From positions 2,390,501-2,454,500 of the forward strand of contig NZ_CP136521.1 in the NCBI RefSeq assembly GCF_032814565.1: DNA of 64,000 nucleotides, in the 5' to 3' direction. The position numbers were made by a program, and so were the translations under genes. The notes under the pieces are model-generated. The model was not told where the DNA came from and made no database searches. It saw only the letters and a list, made by a program, of their open reading frames with translations. Of the stretch, positions 1-8,774 are shown piece after piece. The DNA is from Hwangdonia lutea. Lineage in GTDB: Bacteria > Bacteroidota > Bacteroidia > Flavobacteriales > Flavobacteriaceae. Each line of letters begins with the position of its first letter. The first letter of the stretch is position 1.

Positions 1-2
1 AT

Positions 3-1436
3 TGGAACATTTCGCGTCAGTTACTTTGGGGGCAACAAATTCCCGCATACTATTACGGCGAAGGAAAAGAAGACTTTGTTGTTGCCGAAAGTATAGATGA
101 AGCACTACAGAAAGCTAAAGTTAAAACCAATAATCAACAACTAACCATCAACGATCTGCGTCAGGAAACCGATGCGCTCGATACCTGGTTTTCATCGTGG
201 CTGTGGCCCATAAGCGTGTTTGATGGCATTAGAAACCCCGAAAATAAAGACATAAAATATTACTATCCAACCAACGATTTGGTTACCGGCCCCGATATTT
301 TATTCTTTTGGGTAGCTCGTATGATTGTTGCGGGCTACGAGTATAAAAACGAAAAGCCTTTCGAGAATGTATATTTAACCGGTTTGGTACGCGATAAGCA
401 ACGCCGTAAAATGAGCAAATCTTTGGGGAATTCGCCCGATGCCTTAAAATTGATTGAAACGTACGGCGCCGATGGTGTTCGTGTTGGGCTATTGTTGAGT
501 TCTGCCGCTGGAAACGATTTAATGTTCGATGAAGCCTTGTGCAACCAGGGCAAAGGGTTTGCCAATAAAATATGGAATGCCTTTAGATTGATTAACGGCT
601 GGGAAGTAGCGAATATTGAGCAACCTAAATCTTCTAAAACGGCTATTGAATGGTTTGAAGCTAAATTCCAAAAAGCTTTAATTGAAATTGAAGACCATTT
701 TAGCAAATACCGGTTGAGTGATGCTTTAATGAGTATGTATAAGTTGATTTATGATGATTTTTGCGGATGGTTCTTAGAAATGATAAAACCAGCCTATCAG
801 CAACCCATCGACAAGAAAACTTGCGAAGCGGCCATTTCTATTTTAGAAAACAATTTGAAAATATTGCATCCGTTTATGCCATTTTTAACTGAAGAAATTT
901 GGCAACATATTACAACACGTTCGCCCGAGGAGGCTTTAATTGTTTCTAAATATCCAGAGGCAAAACCTGTTAATGCGGATATAATTTCAGAATTCGATTT
1001 TGCCGCCGAGGTTATTTCGGGTATCCGTACCATTAGAAAACAAAAAAATATTGCCTTTAAAGATGCGATTGGGTTTTCTGTAATAAATAACGAAAACGCC
1101 ACCAAAACTTTTGATGCGCTTATAGCTAAACTGGGCAATCTCGAGGCTGTTAACTATGTTAACGAAGCTGTTGATGGTGCCCTAACTTTTAGAGTAAAAT
1201 CTAACGAGTATTTTGTGCCTATGTCAGGAACTATTGATGTTGAGGTTGAGGTTAAAAAGTTAACTGAAGAATTAAACTATACTGAAGGTTTTTTAAAATC
1301 GGTGCAAAAGAAACTGTCTAATGAGCGTTTTGTTGCGGGTGCGCCAGAACAGGTAGTTGCAAGCGAGAAGAAAAAAGAAGCCGATGCTTTGGCAAAAATA
1401 GAAACCTTAAAAGCGAGTTTGGCGAGTTTGAAATAG
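3..1436 (+). CDS. valS: Valine--tRNA ligase, C-terminal part (5' end outside window)
   Basis: Class I aminoacyl-tRNA synthetase that charges tRNA-Val in the cytoplasm. The frame is open from the left edge, so the gene starts outside the window. The first visible residues (WNISRQLLWGQQIPAYY) belong to the conserved ValRS catalytic core. The KMSKS ATP-binding signature is encoded at 408-422 (RRKMSKSLGN). An all-helical anticodon-binding domain follows (about 550-1000), and the last 65 or so residues form the charged C-terminal coiled coil typical of ValRS (VEVEVKKLTEEL). The stop is TAG at 1434-1436. An internal ATG at 216 is not the true start, because homologous sequence continues upstream of it. 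The gene to its right is convergent. Identification is certain; only the missing N-terminus is unknown. Confidence 0.97.
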   Translation, partial: WNISRQLLWGQQIPAYYYGEGKEDFVVAESIDEALQKAKVKTNNQQLTINDLRQETDALDTWFSSWLWPISVFDGIRNPENKDIKYYYPTNDLVTGPDILFFWVARMIVAGYEYKNEKPFENVYLTGLVRDKQRRKMSKSLGNSPDALKLIETYGADGVRVGLLLSSAAGNDLMFDEALCNQGKGFANKIWNAFRLINGWEVANIEQPKSSKTAIEWFEAKFQKALIEIEDHFSKYRLSDALMSMYKLIYDDFCGWFLEMIKPAYQQPIDKKTCEAAISILENNLKILHPFMPFLTEEIWQHITTRSPEEALIVSKYPEAKPVNADIISEFDFAAEVISGIRTIRKQKNIAFKDAIGFSVINNENATKTFDALIAKLGNLEAVNYVNEAVDGALTFRVKSNEYFVPMSGTIDVEVEVKKLTEELNYTEGFLKSVQKKLSNERFVAGAPEQVVASEKKKEADALAKIETLKASLASLK

Positions 1437-1454
1437 GTTTTTTTTGAAGGTTTG

Positions 1455-1515
1455 GTTTATGGCAAGCATGTGGCTCGTAGCTGTGCTTAAGCACTATGTG
1501 TCTGGTACACAATAT
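1455..1515. repeat. Unexplained palindrome-rich stretch after valS
   Basis: Between the convergent ends of valS and the next gene lies a stretch of distinctly higher GC than its surroundings. It contains short palindromes (GCTTAAGC; GTGTCTGGTACAC) and reads GGCAAGCATGTGGCTCGTAG at its left end. It looks like a piece of a dispersed element or a terminator region, but no clear long stem with a U-tract is visible. Its family is not recognised. Confidence 0.25.
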
Positions 1516-1526
1516 TCTCGTCAGTT

Positions 1527-2177
1527 TTATTTAGTATTTTTCAAATACTTGTCTATTTCTTTTATGCAATCTCGATATTTCTGAATTCTGTTTTCGCTTG
1601 TTCTTTTGTAAGAAGCCAATATGTTTTTGAATAATTTATTTTGATAGATTTCTTTGTCTTGCTTTTGGGCTGTGGTAAGATCAAAATTGTTTTTTACATA
1701 AGGGTAATAATCTTGCATATAAAGACTTCTTGAAATTTCATCAAAAGACTCAACCCATTTATAGTATTCGTACAAATTAACTATTCTTTTTTTAACGTTA
1801 AATTCTTTAATAAACCGTATGTCGCCCGATTCGGTAAGTGTTTGGAAAGAATTCTTCCTAAAATAAACCCCACCCAGATTTAGAAGTTCAATGGATAAAC
1901 GATTTATTTTTTCATAACCCTTGTCATCATTTAAAAGTGAAAATATTGTGTCGAATTTTGCAATATTTAATTCTCCATGTGTCAGTGCTGATTTGAGCGA
2001 GGCCTTATTAAATTTTGCTTCATCTATAATTTGTTTTAGATGTATATCGACAGTTTTGTTTTGCTCGTTTTCAGTTGAGCATTGGTTTAGTTGAAATGCT
2101 ATTAAAATTCCAATAATTACCACCAAGAATTCCAATCCGTGGTTCAACCAGTTAATATGTGCCTTTCTTTTTTTCAT
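1527..2177 (-). CDS. DUF6090-like membrane-anchored protein
   Basis: Protein of 216 residues with a short basic N-terminus (MKKRKAHINW), one transmembrane helix at about residues 14-31 (LEFLVVIIGILIAFQLNQ), and a long polar helical remainder with no cysteine pattern or catalytic motif. The helix followed by an Asn-rich turn is what flavobacterial DUF6090 proteins show, with a usual signature close to EIILVVIGILIALQINNWNE. Family assignment is by this pattern only, and the function of the family is unknown. The start is ATG at 2175-2177. It stands alone, convergent with valS and divergent from the Hsp20 gene. By topology it should be an inner-membrane protein with a large soluble domain; which side that domain faces cannot be told. 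Confidence 0.6.
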   Translation of the reverse strand: MKKRKAHINWLNHGLEFLVVIIGILIAFQLNQCSTENEQNKTVDIHLKQIIDEAKFNKASLKSALTHGELNIAKFDTIFSLLNDDKGYEKINRLSIELLNLGGVYFRKNSFQTLTESGDIRFIKEFNVKKRIVNLYEYYKWVESFDEISRSLYMQDYYPYVKNNFDLTTAQKQDKEIYQNKLFKNILASYKRTSENRIQKYRDCIKEIDKYLKNTK

Positions 2178-2509
2178 TCATTGTTATTATAGAGTATCTA
2201 AAGATAAAAATTTGTTTTTATGATAATAAACCCATTGATTGTTAATCCAAATTATGATTTTATTCTAACAAAGTCAATTTATATCGCCTTTAAAATATGT
2301 TTTTACATTGACAATAAAATCTTTATTTTGCTTTTAGTTTAAGTTTTAAAAACGACATTATGGCATTTTTTTAACTTAAAAACTGTCAAATATTCATAAA
2401 AACACACAAAATACCTTATTATCCCTTGTGGCATTCTATTTGCTAAATTAAAGGTGAAATACAATGAGATTTCGATGAGATTTAATGTTTAATTTAAAAT
2501 TTTGTAATT
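2178..2509. other. Intergenic region between divergent genes (332 nt)
   Basis: Very AT-rich interval carrying the divergent 5' regions of the DUF6090-like gene and the Hsp20 gene. No perfect TTG-N19-TAnnTTTG promoter was found for either gene. Near-matches such as TTGAC followed by TATTTTG at about 2308-2330 are off by one base in spacing. No CIRCE-like inverted repeat (TTAGCACTC type) is visible. I see no gene here. Confidence 0.4.
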
Positions 2510-2986
2510 ATGAGCAACTTAGTTAATGTTCCTAAAAACGGAAATTTATCAAACACTAATTCAAATGTAGGTTTCCCAAATTGGTCAAGTTGGTTAGATG
2601 ATGTTTTTAACAGAGAACTACCATCGGTTTTTAATTCAAACTTCAATACAGGTATCTCTTTACCTAAAGTAAATATAAAAGAAACAGCCGATGATTTTGT
2701 GGTAGAAATGGCGGTTCCGGGATTAAAAAAATCAGACTTCCAAATTGATCTTGAAAATCAAGTACTTTCAATCTCTACAGAAACAAAGGAAGAAAACGAG
2801 CATAAAGAAGAAAATTATACACGTAGAGAGTTTGGCTATTCCTCATTTAAAAGAACGTTTACCTTACCGGAAAGTGTAAACGAAGATAAGATTGACGCAC
2901 GTTATAATGATGGTATTTTAAGCATATTATTGCCTAAAAAAGAAGAGGCTAAACAAAAACCTCCACGTACTATTAAAATTTCGTAA
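2510..2986 (+). CDS. Small heat-shock protein, Hsp20/alpha-crystallin family
   Basis: ATP-independent holdase chaperone of 158 residues that binds unfolding proteins during stress. The alpha-crystallin domain spans about residues 48-145, from LPKVNIKETADDFVVEMAVPG through the hallmark GILSILLPKK. The N-terminal arm carries the usual variable WSSWLDDVF region. A short C-terminal tail has an IKIS-type I-x-I motif that docks subunits together. Length is normal for bacterial Hsp20. It has its own 5' region and is followed 34 nt later by a strong intrinsic terminator, so it is probably monocistronic. No CIRCE or other recognised heat-shock operator was found upstream. Confidence 0.95.
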   Translation: MSNLVNVPKNGNLSNTNSNVGFPNWSSWLDDVFNRELPSVFNSNFNTGISLPKVNIKETADDFVVEMAVPGLKKSDFQIDLENQVLSISTETKEENEHKEENYTRREFGYSSFKRTFTLPESVNEDKIDARYNDGILSILLPKKEEAKQKPPRTIKIS

Positions 2987-3019
2987 TAGTAAACATATTA
3001 TTTAATGATTTATTAAGAG

Positions 3020-3048
3020 AAGGAGGTATGCTTTGTGCCTCCTTTTTT
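3020..3048 (+). terminator. Intrinsic terminator after Hsp20 gene
   Basis: Stem AAGGAGG (3020-3026) pairs with CCTCCTT (3038-3044) around an 11-nt loop, followed directly by a run of T. This is a classic rho-independent terminator, placed between the Hsp20 gene and the next lipoprotein gene. Confidence 0.8.
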
Positions 3049-3081
3049 AATCGGATTTTGTTTAATTTAAAAGATAAAACA

Positions 3082-3573
3082 ATGAAAAAGTATGCGTTAT
3101 TTTTAACGATGGCCTTGTTGAGTGTGGGTTGTAACGGACAAAAGAAAACAAATAAAAAAGCAGAAGTCACAGACAACATTGAGACCATTGGTAAACAACC
3201 TAAAGGCTCATGGAAAGTAGATAAAGAATTTGACGAATACGGGAATTTAATACGCTATGATAGTATATATTCTTGGTCTTCAAATAAAGAATTTGATGAT
3301 TTGTCAGCTTTTGGAAAAGATAGTTTGGTTAGATCTTTTGAGAAAAAGTTTTTCAGAAACTTTTCCCAGTTTAAAAATCAAGGCTTTGAAGATATGTTTA
3401 CATCAGATTCCCTATTTAGTAAACATTTTTTTAACGACGATTTTTTTGGAAGCGATTTCGGAAAAGACTTTATGGATATTGATAAAATAAGACAGCGGAT
3501 GTTAGACCGACAAAAAAAGTTTTTAGAAAAATACCAGTCCGAATTTATTAAGCCTGAAATTGAAAAAGAATAA
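3082..3573 (+). CDS. Hypothetical lipoprotein
   Basis: Protein of 163 residues beginning MKKYALFLTMALLSVGCNGQ, a lipoprotein signal peptide whose lipobox LSVGC predicts cleavage before Cys17 and attachment to a membrane. The mature part is acidic and rich in Phe, Asp and Lys (FFNDDFFGSDFGKDFMDIDK) and ends in a charged helix. No domain is recognised. The start is ATG at 3082: an earlier in-frame ATG at 3028 lies inside the preceding terminator and would add 18 residues ahead of the signal peptide. It follows the Hsp20 gene on the same strand but is separated by a terminator. Confidence 0.75.
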   Translation: MKKYALFLTMALLSVGCNGQKKTNKKAEVTDNIETIGKQPKGSWKVDKEFDEYGNLIRYDSIYSWSSNKEFDDLSAFGKDSLVRSFEKKFFRNFSQFKNQGFEDMFTSDSLFSKHFFNDDFFGSDFGKDFMDIDKIRQRMLDRQKKFLEKYQSEFIKPEIEKE

Positions 3574-3596
3574 AGTAGCAATGATTTGCAATAACC

Positions 3597-3638
3597 ATCG
3601 GATATAGTTTGATTAGAAATCTATATCCGATTTGTTTT
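3597..3638. terminator. Bidirectional terminator
   Basis: Perfect 11-bp inverted repeat ATCGGATATAG (3597-3607) and CTATATCCGAT (3621-3631), followed by TTGTTTT on the plus strand. It sits between two convergent genes (the small lipoprotein and lpxD) and could serve both. Confidence 0.75.
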
Positions 3639-3661
3639 AATAATAAATTAGATGGGAACAA

Positions 3662-4657
3662 TTAGTTGTTTTTCATAAAACGCCTAACAGCCACCCATTG
3701 TTTTAGCATATCTCGTGCTTCTTGCGCTGGGTAACCCAAAACGGTTTGGCCCGCTTTTACGTTATTCATAACCCCAGAGCCTGCGCCAACGGTGGCTCCA
3801 GACTCAACGGTGGTGTGATCTTTAATTGAAGCACTGCCGCCAATTATAACGCCATCGCCCAAAGTAACGGAACCAGCAAGTCCGCTGTGTCCTGCCATGA
3901 TGCACGAGCGTCCCATAACACAGTTGTGGGCTATTTGCACAAGGTTGTCAATTTTACAGCCATCACCGATAATAGTGGAACTAAACTTCGCGCGATCTAC
4001 ACAAGAGTTTGCTCCAATTTCTACATAATGCCCAATAATTACATTACCAATTTGTGGTATTTTAACTAAGCCACGACCATCGTCACTCGGGCGATTACCA
4101 AAGCCATCGGCACCAATACTTACATTAGTATGAAAAATACAATGGCTGCCAACAATACAGCGTTCGCGGACTACTGTTCCAGACCAGATAACCGTATAAT
4201 CGCCAATTGTGGTTTCGTCAAAAACACACACATTTGGGTATAAAACAACACCTTTACCTAAAACAACATCTTTACCAACGTAACAGTTGGCGCCAATTTT
4301 ACAGCCTTTTCCCAGACTTGCCGTTTTGTGTACAACCGCCGATGGGTGAATGTCGGCTTCCAATTCTGGAGTTGGCGGATTAAACAGTTCCAATATTTTT
4401 GCCATGGCCAAATCGGCATTCTTCACTTTAATTAACGCTCGATTTTCACCGGGTTCAACATTTAAATTGTCATTTACAACCGCAGCACAAGCTTTGGAGT
4501 CAGCCCACTGTTTCGCGTACTTTTTACTCCCAATAAAGGTTATATGGTTGTTTTCTGCGTTTTGTAATTGTTCTGGACCATCAATTTTTTGGTTTGTATG
4601 TCCTATTAATTCGCCTTTTAAAATATTGTTAATGTCGTTAATGGTGTAAGTTGTCAT
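3662..4657 (-). CDS. lpxD: UDP-3-O-(3-hydroxyacyl)glucosamine N-acyltransferase
   Basis: Third step of lipid A synthesis: transfers a 3-hydroxyacyl chain from acyl-ACP to the amine of UDP-3-O-acyl-glucosamine, in the cytoplasm at the inner membrane. The protein has 331 residues, in the normal range. The N-terminal uridine-binding domain covers about residues 1-100 (ITFIGSKKYAKQW). It is followed by a long left-handed beta-helix of hexapeptide repeats (LGKGCKIGANCYVGKDVVLG onward). The IVQIAHNCVMG segment carries the catalytic His. A C-terminal helical extension ends VRRFMKNN. The neighbour upstream on the same strand is the LETM1-related gene, 63 nt away, so the two may share a transcript. 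In flavobacteria lpxD is often separate from other lpx genes, as here. Confidence 0.96.
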   Translation of the reverse strand: MTTYTINDINNILKGELIGHTNQKIDGPEQLQNAENNHITFIGSKKYAKQWADSKACAAVVNDNLNVEPGENRALIKVKNADLAMAKILELFNPPTPELEADIHPSAVVHKTASLGKGCKIGANCYVGKDVVLGKGVVLYPNVCVFDETTIGDYTVIWSGTVVRERCIVGSHCIFHTNVSIGADGFGNRPSDDGRGLVKIPQIGNVIIGHYVEIGANSCVDRAKFSSTIIGDGCKIDNLVQIAHNCVMGRSCIMAGHSGLAGSVTLGDGVIIGGSASIKDHTTVESGATVGAGSGVMNNVKAGQTVLGYPAQEARDMLKQWVAVRRFMKNN

Positions 4658-4720
4658 GAATGATTTTTAATGTTTAGATTGTTGTAAATCTAACGGAAAT
4701 AAAATCAATAAACATAATTT

Positions 4721-5893
4721 TTATTCTTCAATCCTATTATCATCAAAAGCCGATGGTAATAATTTGGGAATAAATTTAATTACTAAAGGTAGTAATAGAG
4801 CGCCACCTGGAAGTAAAAAAATGGCAAGGCTTGGTATGGATTTAAAAATATCCATAAGCTGTTCTTGTACTTTTTTCTGCTCTTCTTTATTTAAATCCCT
4901 AACCGTAGATTGAGAAATAAGCACCATCAATTCTTTACTGCCAATTAACTCTTTATAAAGTCTTTTACTATTTCTAGAGATTAAAGTAGTTACCACTTTA
5001 CTTGAATTATCATAAAAACTCTGCACTAAATTTTTAGAACTAAACAAAGCGATATTATCTTTATTTATATCATAAAAATCGTTTATGGCTTTAATCGATT
5101 CGTTTACGGAAGATAGACTGAGTTTTAAATCATTACCAAGTTTTAGCAAAAATTTCTGTTCAGACTTTTCAATAATTTTATCGCTCCAAGTTGCCATACA
5201 TGCTAAGTCTAGTATATACTTTTTTTGCTGCGGGGTGTTTATAAATTTGATGGCTGATTTGTAATCGAAATGCGCTTTGTTTTGATAACGCAACGACGAT
5301 TCAAATAGTTTAATTAAACTTTCATCGTATTCCGTTTTTTCTTTCTTTGAGATGATTACGTTTAACGAAATGGCTTCAATACTGGCTTCTAAATTCTTTA
5401 GGTAATCCAAAGAAAATTCATCGCCCTTAATAAAAGCGCGGTAAGCGAGTACATCAATATAAAGCAGTCCATTAATTAAAAAATAATTAAAGTTTTTAGT
5501 GATAAAATTATCATCAATTTGGGTGCGTTTATGAATGATGTTTTCCAATTGTTCGCTACTCGTCGAGCTTCCCAATAATTCCTTGAAAAAGGATAATTTA
5601 TATTCCCCAATTTCTTTATAAAAATTTATCACACTATCTATAAAATTACTGCCATGATTCAGTTTTTGGTGTGTATATAACAAGGATAAGCACAAATTTA
5701 CCTTGCACATTTCTGCTTCGGTAAGATTGAACTCTTTAAAATGGTTGTTTATTACTTTAAGATTGGTGCCGTAAATAAAACCGGTATCTCGCAATATGCT
5801 ATAAAAGTCATCCTCAGGGTAATTTAAAAATTGGGTATTACCTTCTAAGAACTTTAAAAGCTTTTTAATCCAACCTGCAGATGATGGGTTCAT
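4721..5893 (-). CDS. LETM1-related protein
   Basis: Protein of 390 residues. The bulk is helical with no catalytic motif visible. The C-terminus (about residues 325-382) resembles the LETM1 ribosome-binding-like domain of mitochondrial inner-membrane proteins: DLNKEEQKKVQEQLMDIFKS followed by a hydrophobic hairpin FLLPGGALLLPLVIKFIPKLLPSAF. Flavobacterial proteins of this size with that ending are annotated as LETM1-related and have been linked to biofilm formation; that link is recalled family knowledge, not seen here. No signal peptide is present. The hydrophobic C-terminal segment may associate with the membrane. It probably shares a transcript with lpxD. Confidence 0.75.
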   Translation of the reverse strand: MNPSSAGWIKKLLKFLEGNTQFLNYPEDDFYSILRDTGFIYGTNLKVINNHFKEFNLTEAEMCKVNLCLSLLYTHQKLNHGSNFIDSVINFYKEIGEYKLSFFKELLGSSTSSEQLENIIHKRTQIDDNFITKNFNYFLINGLLYIDVLAYRAFIKGDEFSLDYLKNLEASIEAISLNVIISKKEKTEYDESLIKLFESSLRYQNKAHFDYKSAIKFINTPQQKKYILDLACMATWSDKIIEKSEQKFLLKLGNDLKLSLSSVNESIKAINDFYDINKDNIALFSSKNLVQSFYDNSSKVVTTLISRNSKRLYKELIGSKELMVLISQSTVRDLNKEEQKKVQEQLMDIFKSIPSLAIFLLPGGALLLPLVIKFIPKLLPSAFDDNRIEE

Positions 5894-6047
5894 AATTCAA
5901 TTATATATAGACTGTAAAAGTAATCTTTTCACCGAATAAGTGCGCAATTTATTTCTTTAACAAAATTTTAACAAAACCGCTCTTTTCTTTTTTTCGTAGG
6001 TATGGCTGAGAGTCAAAATTTAATAATCTCAAAAAATATCAAAAATC

Positions 6048-6698
6048 ATGAAAAATTTAAAAAAAGTATTAGGAATTGGAGTTATAGCGGTAGCTAGTAT
6101 CTTCATTATTGCAGCCGATCATATTGATGCGCCAGCTGTACAAGGTGGTAATAGCGATATTACCGATTTTTATGCCTTTCAGGCGGAAGAGATAAACAAT
6201 TTAGTTTTTGTGGCTAATTTACAAGGATTGTTAAGCCCCAGTGCGACTTCAAATGCCACGTTTGATGAAAATGTTTTAGTCGAATTTAATATCGATAACA
6301 CGGGCGATAATGTTGAGGATTTAGTTATTCAAGCCATTCCCAGAAATGGTAAAATGTACTTTTTTGGCCCTGTAGTACCATCGGAAATAGGGGTGGCGAG
6401 TTCCATTGAAACCACATCGACAGTTGGTGGTGTTGTAGATATTACAACAGGCTCTAGCGCTATTATTGCAACTAAGGGCGATATGAGTTTTTTCGCAGGC
6501 CCTCGTGATGATCCTTTCTTTATGGATTTTGCTCAATATTCTGCCATTATTGGAGGTACAGCAAGCAGTTTTAATATGCCGGGAGCCGATACTTTTGCGG
6601 GTACCAATGTGATGTCTGTTGTAGTTGAAGTACCTAAATCAATGATTGGTGGTACGGGAACTATTAACACGTGGGTAGAATCTAAAAGAAAACAATAA
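6048..6698 (+). CDS. DUF4331 family secreted protein (first of pair)
   Basis: Protein of 216 residues with a Sec-type signal sequence (KKVLGIGVIAVASIFIIAADHIDAP). The mature protein begins at or near the conserved ADHIDAP motif of DUF4331. Further family features are SDITDFYAF (about residues 37-45), DNTGDNVEDLVIQ and FFAGPRDDPFF near residue 150. It ends with INTWVESKRKQ, as flavobacterial members do. The function of the family is unknown; it is exported. The next gene, 25 nt downstream, contains the part of the family that this protein lacks. Both are followed by a TPR lipoprotein gene. Domain assignment is firm, function is not. Confidence 0.88.
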   Translation: MKNLKKVLGIGVIAVASIFIIAADHIDAPAVQGGNSDITDFYAFQAEEINNLVFVANLQGLLSPSATSNATFDENVLVEFNIDNTGDNVEDLVIQAIPRNGKMYFFGPVVPSEIGVASSIETTSTVGGVVDITTGSSAIIATKGDMSFFAGPRDDPFFMDFAQYSAIIGGTASSFNMPGADTFAGTNVMSVVVEVPKSMIGGTGTINTWVESKRKQ

Positions 6699-6723
6699 TC
6701 AATAATTTATAAAATATAAAAAC

Positions 6724-7329
6724 ATGAAAACTTCAAATAAATTTCACAATCATTTAAAGCCTTTAAGAGCAGTGGGTAAAACTATAAAACTGTTGGGTGT
6801 TGCCTTTGCAATGGCACTAGTAACCTTCAACTGTACCAATAATGATGATACTGTAATAATAGAGCAATCGCCAGATTTTTCGGGTGTCTATATGCAAGAA
6901 GATCAAATGGGCAGACCTGCTGTAAACACAGTATTCGTATCTGCAGACGCTAAAGACCAGTTTAACGTAACTGTGCCATCAAATCAAAGTGCTGCGTTCC
7001 AGAGCATGTTCCAAACTAATTTGGAAGCCTTAAGTCCTGCATTTGCAAACCCCGGAGATACTAATGCATTGGGGCAAACCTCGGCAGCATTTACGAGTCT
7101 TTTGGCTACCGATGTTCTAAACGTATCGCTGGACGGCACCACTACTTTTTACGATGGCACCAATGTTTTAACAGGTCGTGCTTTGGCCGATGATGTTATA
7201 ACGGTTGAGCTATTATTAATTTTTGGTGGCGAAGATTTTTCTGAAAACCCTGGGTTGTCAAACGATAACGTAGATGCCAACGACAAACCTTTTTTGACCT
7301 CATTTCCTTACCTAGCCTCACCATGGTAA
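6724..7329 (+). CDS. DUF4331 family lipoprotein-like protein (second of pair)
   Basis: Protein of 201 residues. A long N-terminal region (basic, then LGVAFAMALVTFNC at about residues 25-38) suggests export with a lipobox-like ending TFNC. The mature part carries motifs typical of the C-terminal half of larger DUF4331 proteins: EDQMGRPAVNTVF (about residues 59-71), TGRALADDVITVELLLIFGG (about 140-160) and NDKPFLTSFPYLASPW at the end. It lies 25 nt after the first DUF4331 gene and is followed by a terminator-like hairpin. The two probably act together or form a complex; this is inference from arrangement. Confidence 0.82.
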   Translation: MKTSNKFHNHLKPLRAVGKTIKLLGVAFAMALVTFNCTNNDDTVIIEQSPDFSGVYMQEDQMGRPAVNTVFVSADAKDQFNVTVPSNQSAAFQSMFQTNLEALSPAFANPGDTNALGQTSAAFTSLLATDVLNVSLDGTTTFYDGTNVLTGRALADDVITVELLLIFGGEDFSENPGLSNDNVDANDKPFLTSFPYLASPW

Positions 7330-7340
7330 TGGCTACTTCA

Positions 7341-7370
7341 TCAGGGCATATTAATTTTAGTATGCTCTGA
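7341..7370 (+). terminator. Hairpin after DUF4331 pair
   Basis: TCAGGGCATA (7341-7350) pairs with TATGCTCTGA (7361-7370), one G-U pair, with a 10-nt loop, followed by TATTTTAA. Weak U-tract, so it may be a partial terminator that lets some transcripts reach the TPR gene. Confidence 0.55.
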
Positions 7371-7424
7371 TATTTTAACCTACACAAAAGCATAACAAAC
7401 AAAAACCACAAAAAACACAGAGCA

Positions 7425-8717
7425 ATGAAACTTATAAATCCATTAGCAATAGTTGTGCTATTACTGCTTTTTGCAAGCTGTAATACGGAATCGAAAAAAA
7501 TCACAGACACAACCGATTACAATTCTTATTTGGAAATTACTGAGAACGAGATGTTGCAACTCGTAAAGGAAGATTTAAAATTTTGGGAAAAAAAGTATGA
7601 AAAAGAACCAAATCAGTTTCCTTATTTATCGAAAATCGCGGCATCTCAATCTCAAATATTTGCTAAAACAGGACGCATTGAAGCTTTAATTGAAGCCGAA
7701 AAAAACTTGATTGAAGCAAACGAGTTAAGTCATTATAAAAAAGTGAGTTATTTAAGAGCCTTATCAAGAAATTACATTTCGCAACACCGGTTTAAAGATG
7801 CCTTAGCGTTATTAAAAAAGGCAGAAACTATAGGCGAAGGCTTGAAAAGCTCCCAAAAAATGCTATTCGATGTGCATTTAGAATTGGGTAATTACCAATT
7901 GGCAAAACAATATTTGAATGAGATTATTGATACGTCGGATTTTGATTATTTAATACGCTTATCAAAATGGTCCGATCACCGCGGTAATTTAGAGGCTGCC
8001 ATAAAATATATGGAACAAGCCAGAGTGATTGCCGAAGCTTCAAACATCCCTTCAACAAAACAATGGGTTTATACAAATTTAGCCGATTATTATGGACACG
8101 CTGGGAATGTTAAGGCGTCGTATAACCATTATTTAAAAGCTTTAGAATTAAATCCAGAAGACGCTTATGCCAAGAAAGGCATTGCTTGGATTGTGTATTC
8201 CTATGAAAAAAATCCGGATGAAGCACTTCGAATTTTAAATGCGGTAACAAAAACGCATCGCGCTCCAGATTACCATTTGTTGAAAGTTGAAATAGCTGAA
8301 TACAAAGGCGATTCCAATTTAAAAGACTCCGAAATAAAATTATACAAAGCCGCTATAAACAACACCCTGTACGGTGCCATGTATAATAAACATAATGCGC
8401 TTATGTATGCTGAAGATTCTAAACAAACAGTAAAAGCCTTAAAGCTTGCAAATACTGAAATCGACAACCGGCCAACGCCACAATCCTACAATTTATTGGC
8501 ATGGACCTATTACAACCAAGGCGATGTTAAAGACGCATTAAAAGTAATGGAGAACCACGTTGTTGGAAAAACATTTGAACCCGAAGCCCTGTTTCATTTA
8601 GCGCATATTTATAAGGCTAACGGTAAGTGGGATGAAGTAAAAAAATTGAAAAAAGAATTATTGGAAAGCGCTTTTGAGTTAGGCCCTATGGCAGCTCAAA
8701 AAGTACAAAAATTATAA
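7425..8717 (+). CDS. Tetratricopeptide-repeat lipoprotein
   Basis: Protein of 430 residues starting with a lipoprotein signal peptide (INPLAIVVLLLLFASC, Cys at about residue 19). The mature part is almost entirely helical with repeated TPR-like units, for example YTNLADYYGHAGNVKASYNH and YNLLAWTYYNQGDVKDALKV. TPR arrays bind other proteins, so it is likely an outer-membrane or periplasmic scaffold. It follows the two DUF4331 genes by 95 nt on the same strand. This trio looks like a conserved flavobacterial arrangement, which I infer from memory. A strong terminator follows. Confidence 0.8.
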   Translation: MKLINPLAIVVLLLLFASCNTESKKITDTTDYNSYLEITENEMLQLVKEDLKFWEKKYEKEPNQFPYLSKIAASQSQIFAKTGRIEALIEAEKNLIEANELSHYKKVSYLRALSRNYISQHRFKDALALLKKAETIGEGLKSSQKMLFDVHLELGNYQLAKQYLNEIIDTSDFDYLIRLSKWSDHRGNLEAAIKYMEQARVIAEASNIPSTKQWVYTNLADYYGHAGNVKASYNHYLKALELNPEDAYAKKGIAWIVYSYEKNPDEALRILNAVTKTHRAPDYHLLKVEIAEYKGDSNLKDSEIKLYKAAINNTLYGAMYNKHNALMYAEDSKQTVKALKLANTEIDNRPTPQSYNLLAWTYYNQGDVKDALKVMENHVVGKTFEPEALFHLAHIYKANGKWDEVKKLKKELLESAFELGPMAAQKVQKL

Positions 8718-8774
8718 AAGGCTTTAATAAAGGGATTGAAGTGATTGATTTTTTTGATGGTTGATTGTTTGGTC

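Noticed and set aside
1318-1512. Minus-strand frame overlapping the valS end
   Set aside because: Shadow of the valS coding sequence extended into the intergenic repeat-like stretch.
2308-2330. Promoter of Hsp20 or DUF6090-like gene at TTGAC / TATTTTG
   Set aside because: The -7 element is one base short of TAnnTTTG and the spacing to TTG does not fit; nothing else supports it.
3028-3081. Upstream ATG extending the small lipoprotein
   Set aside because: It lies in the Hsp20 terminator and would place 18 residues before a good lipoprotein signal peptide.
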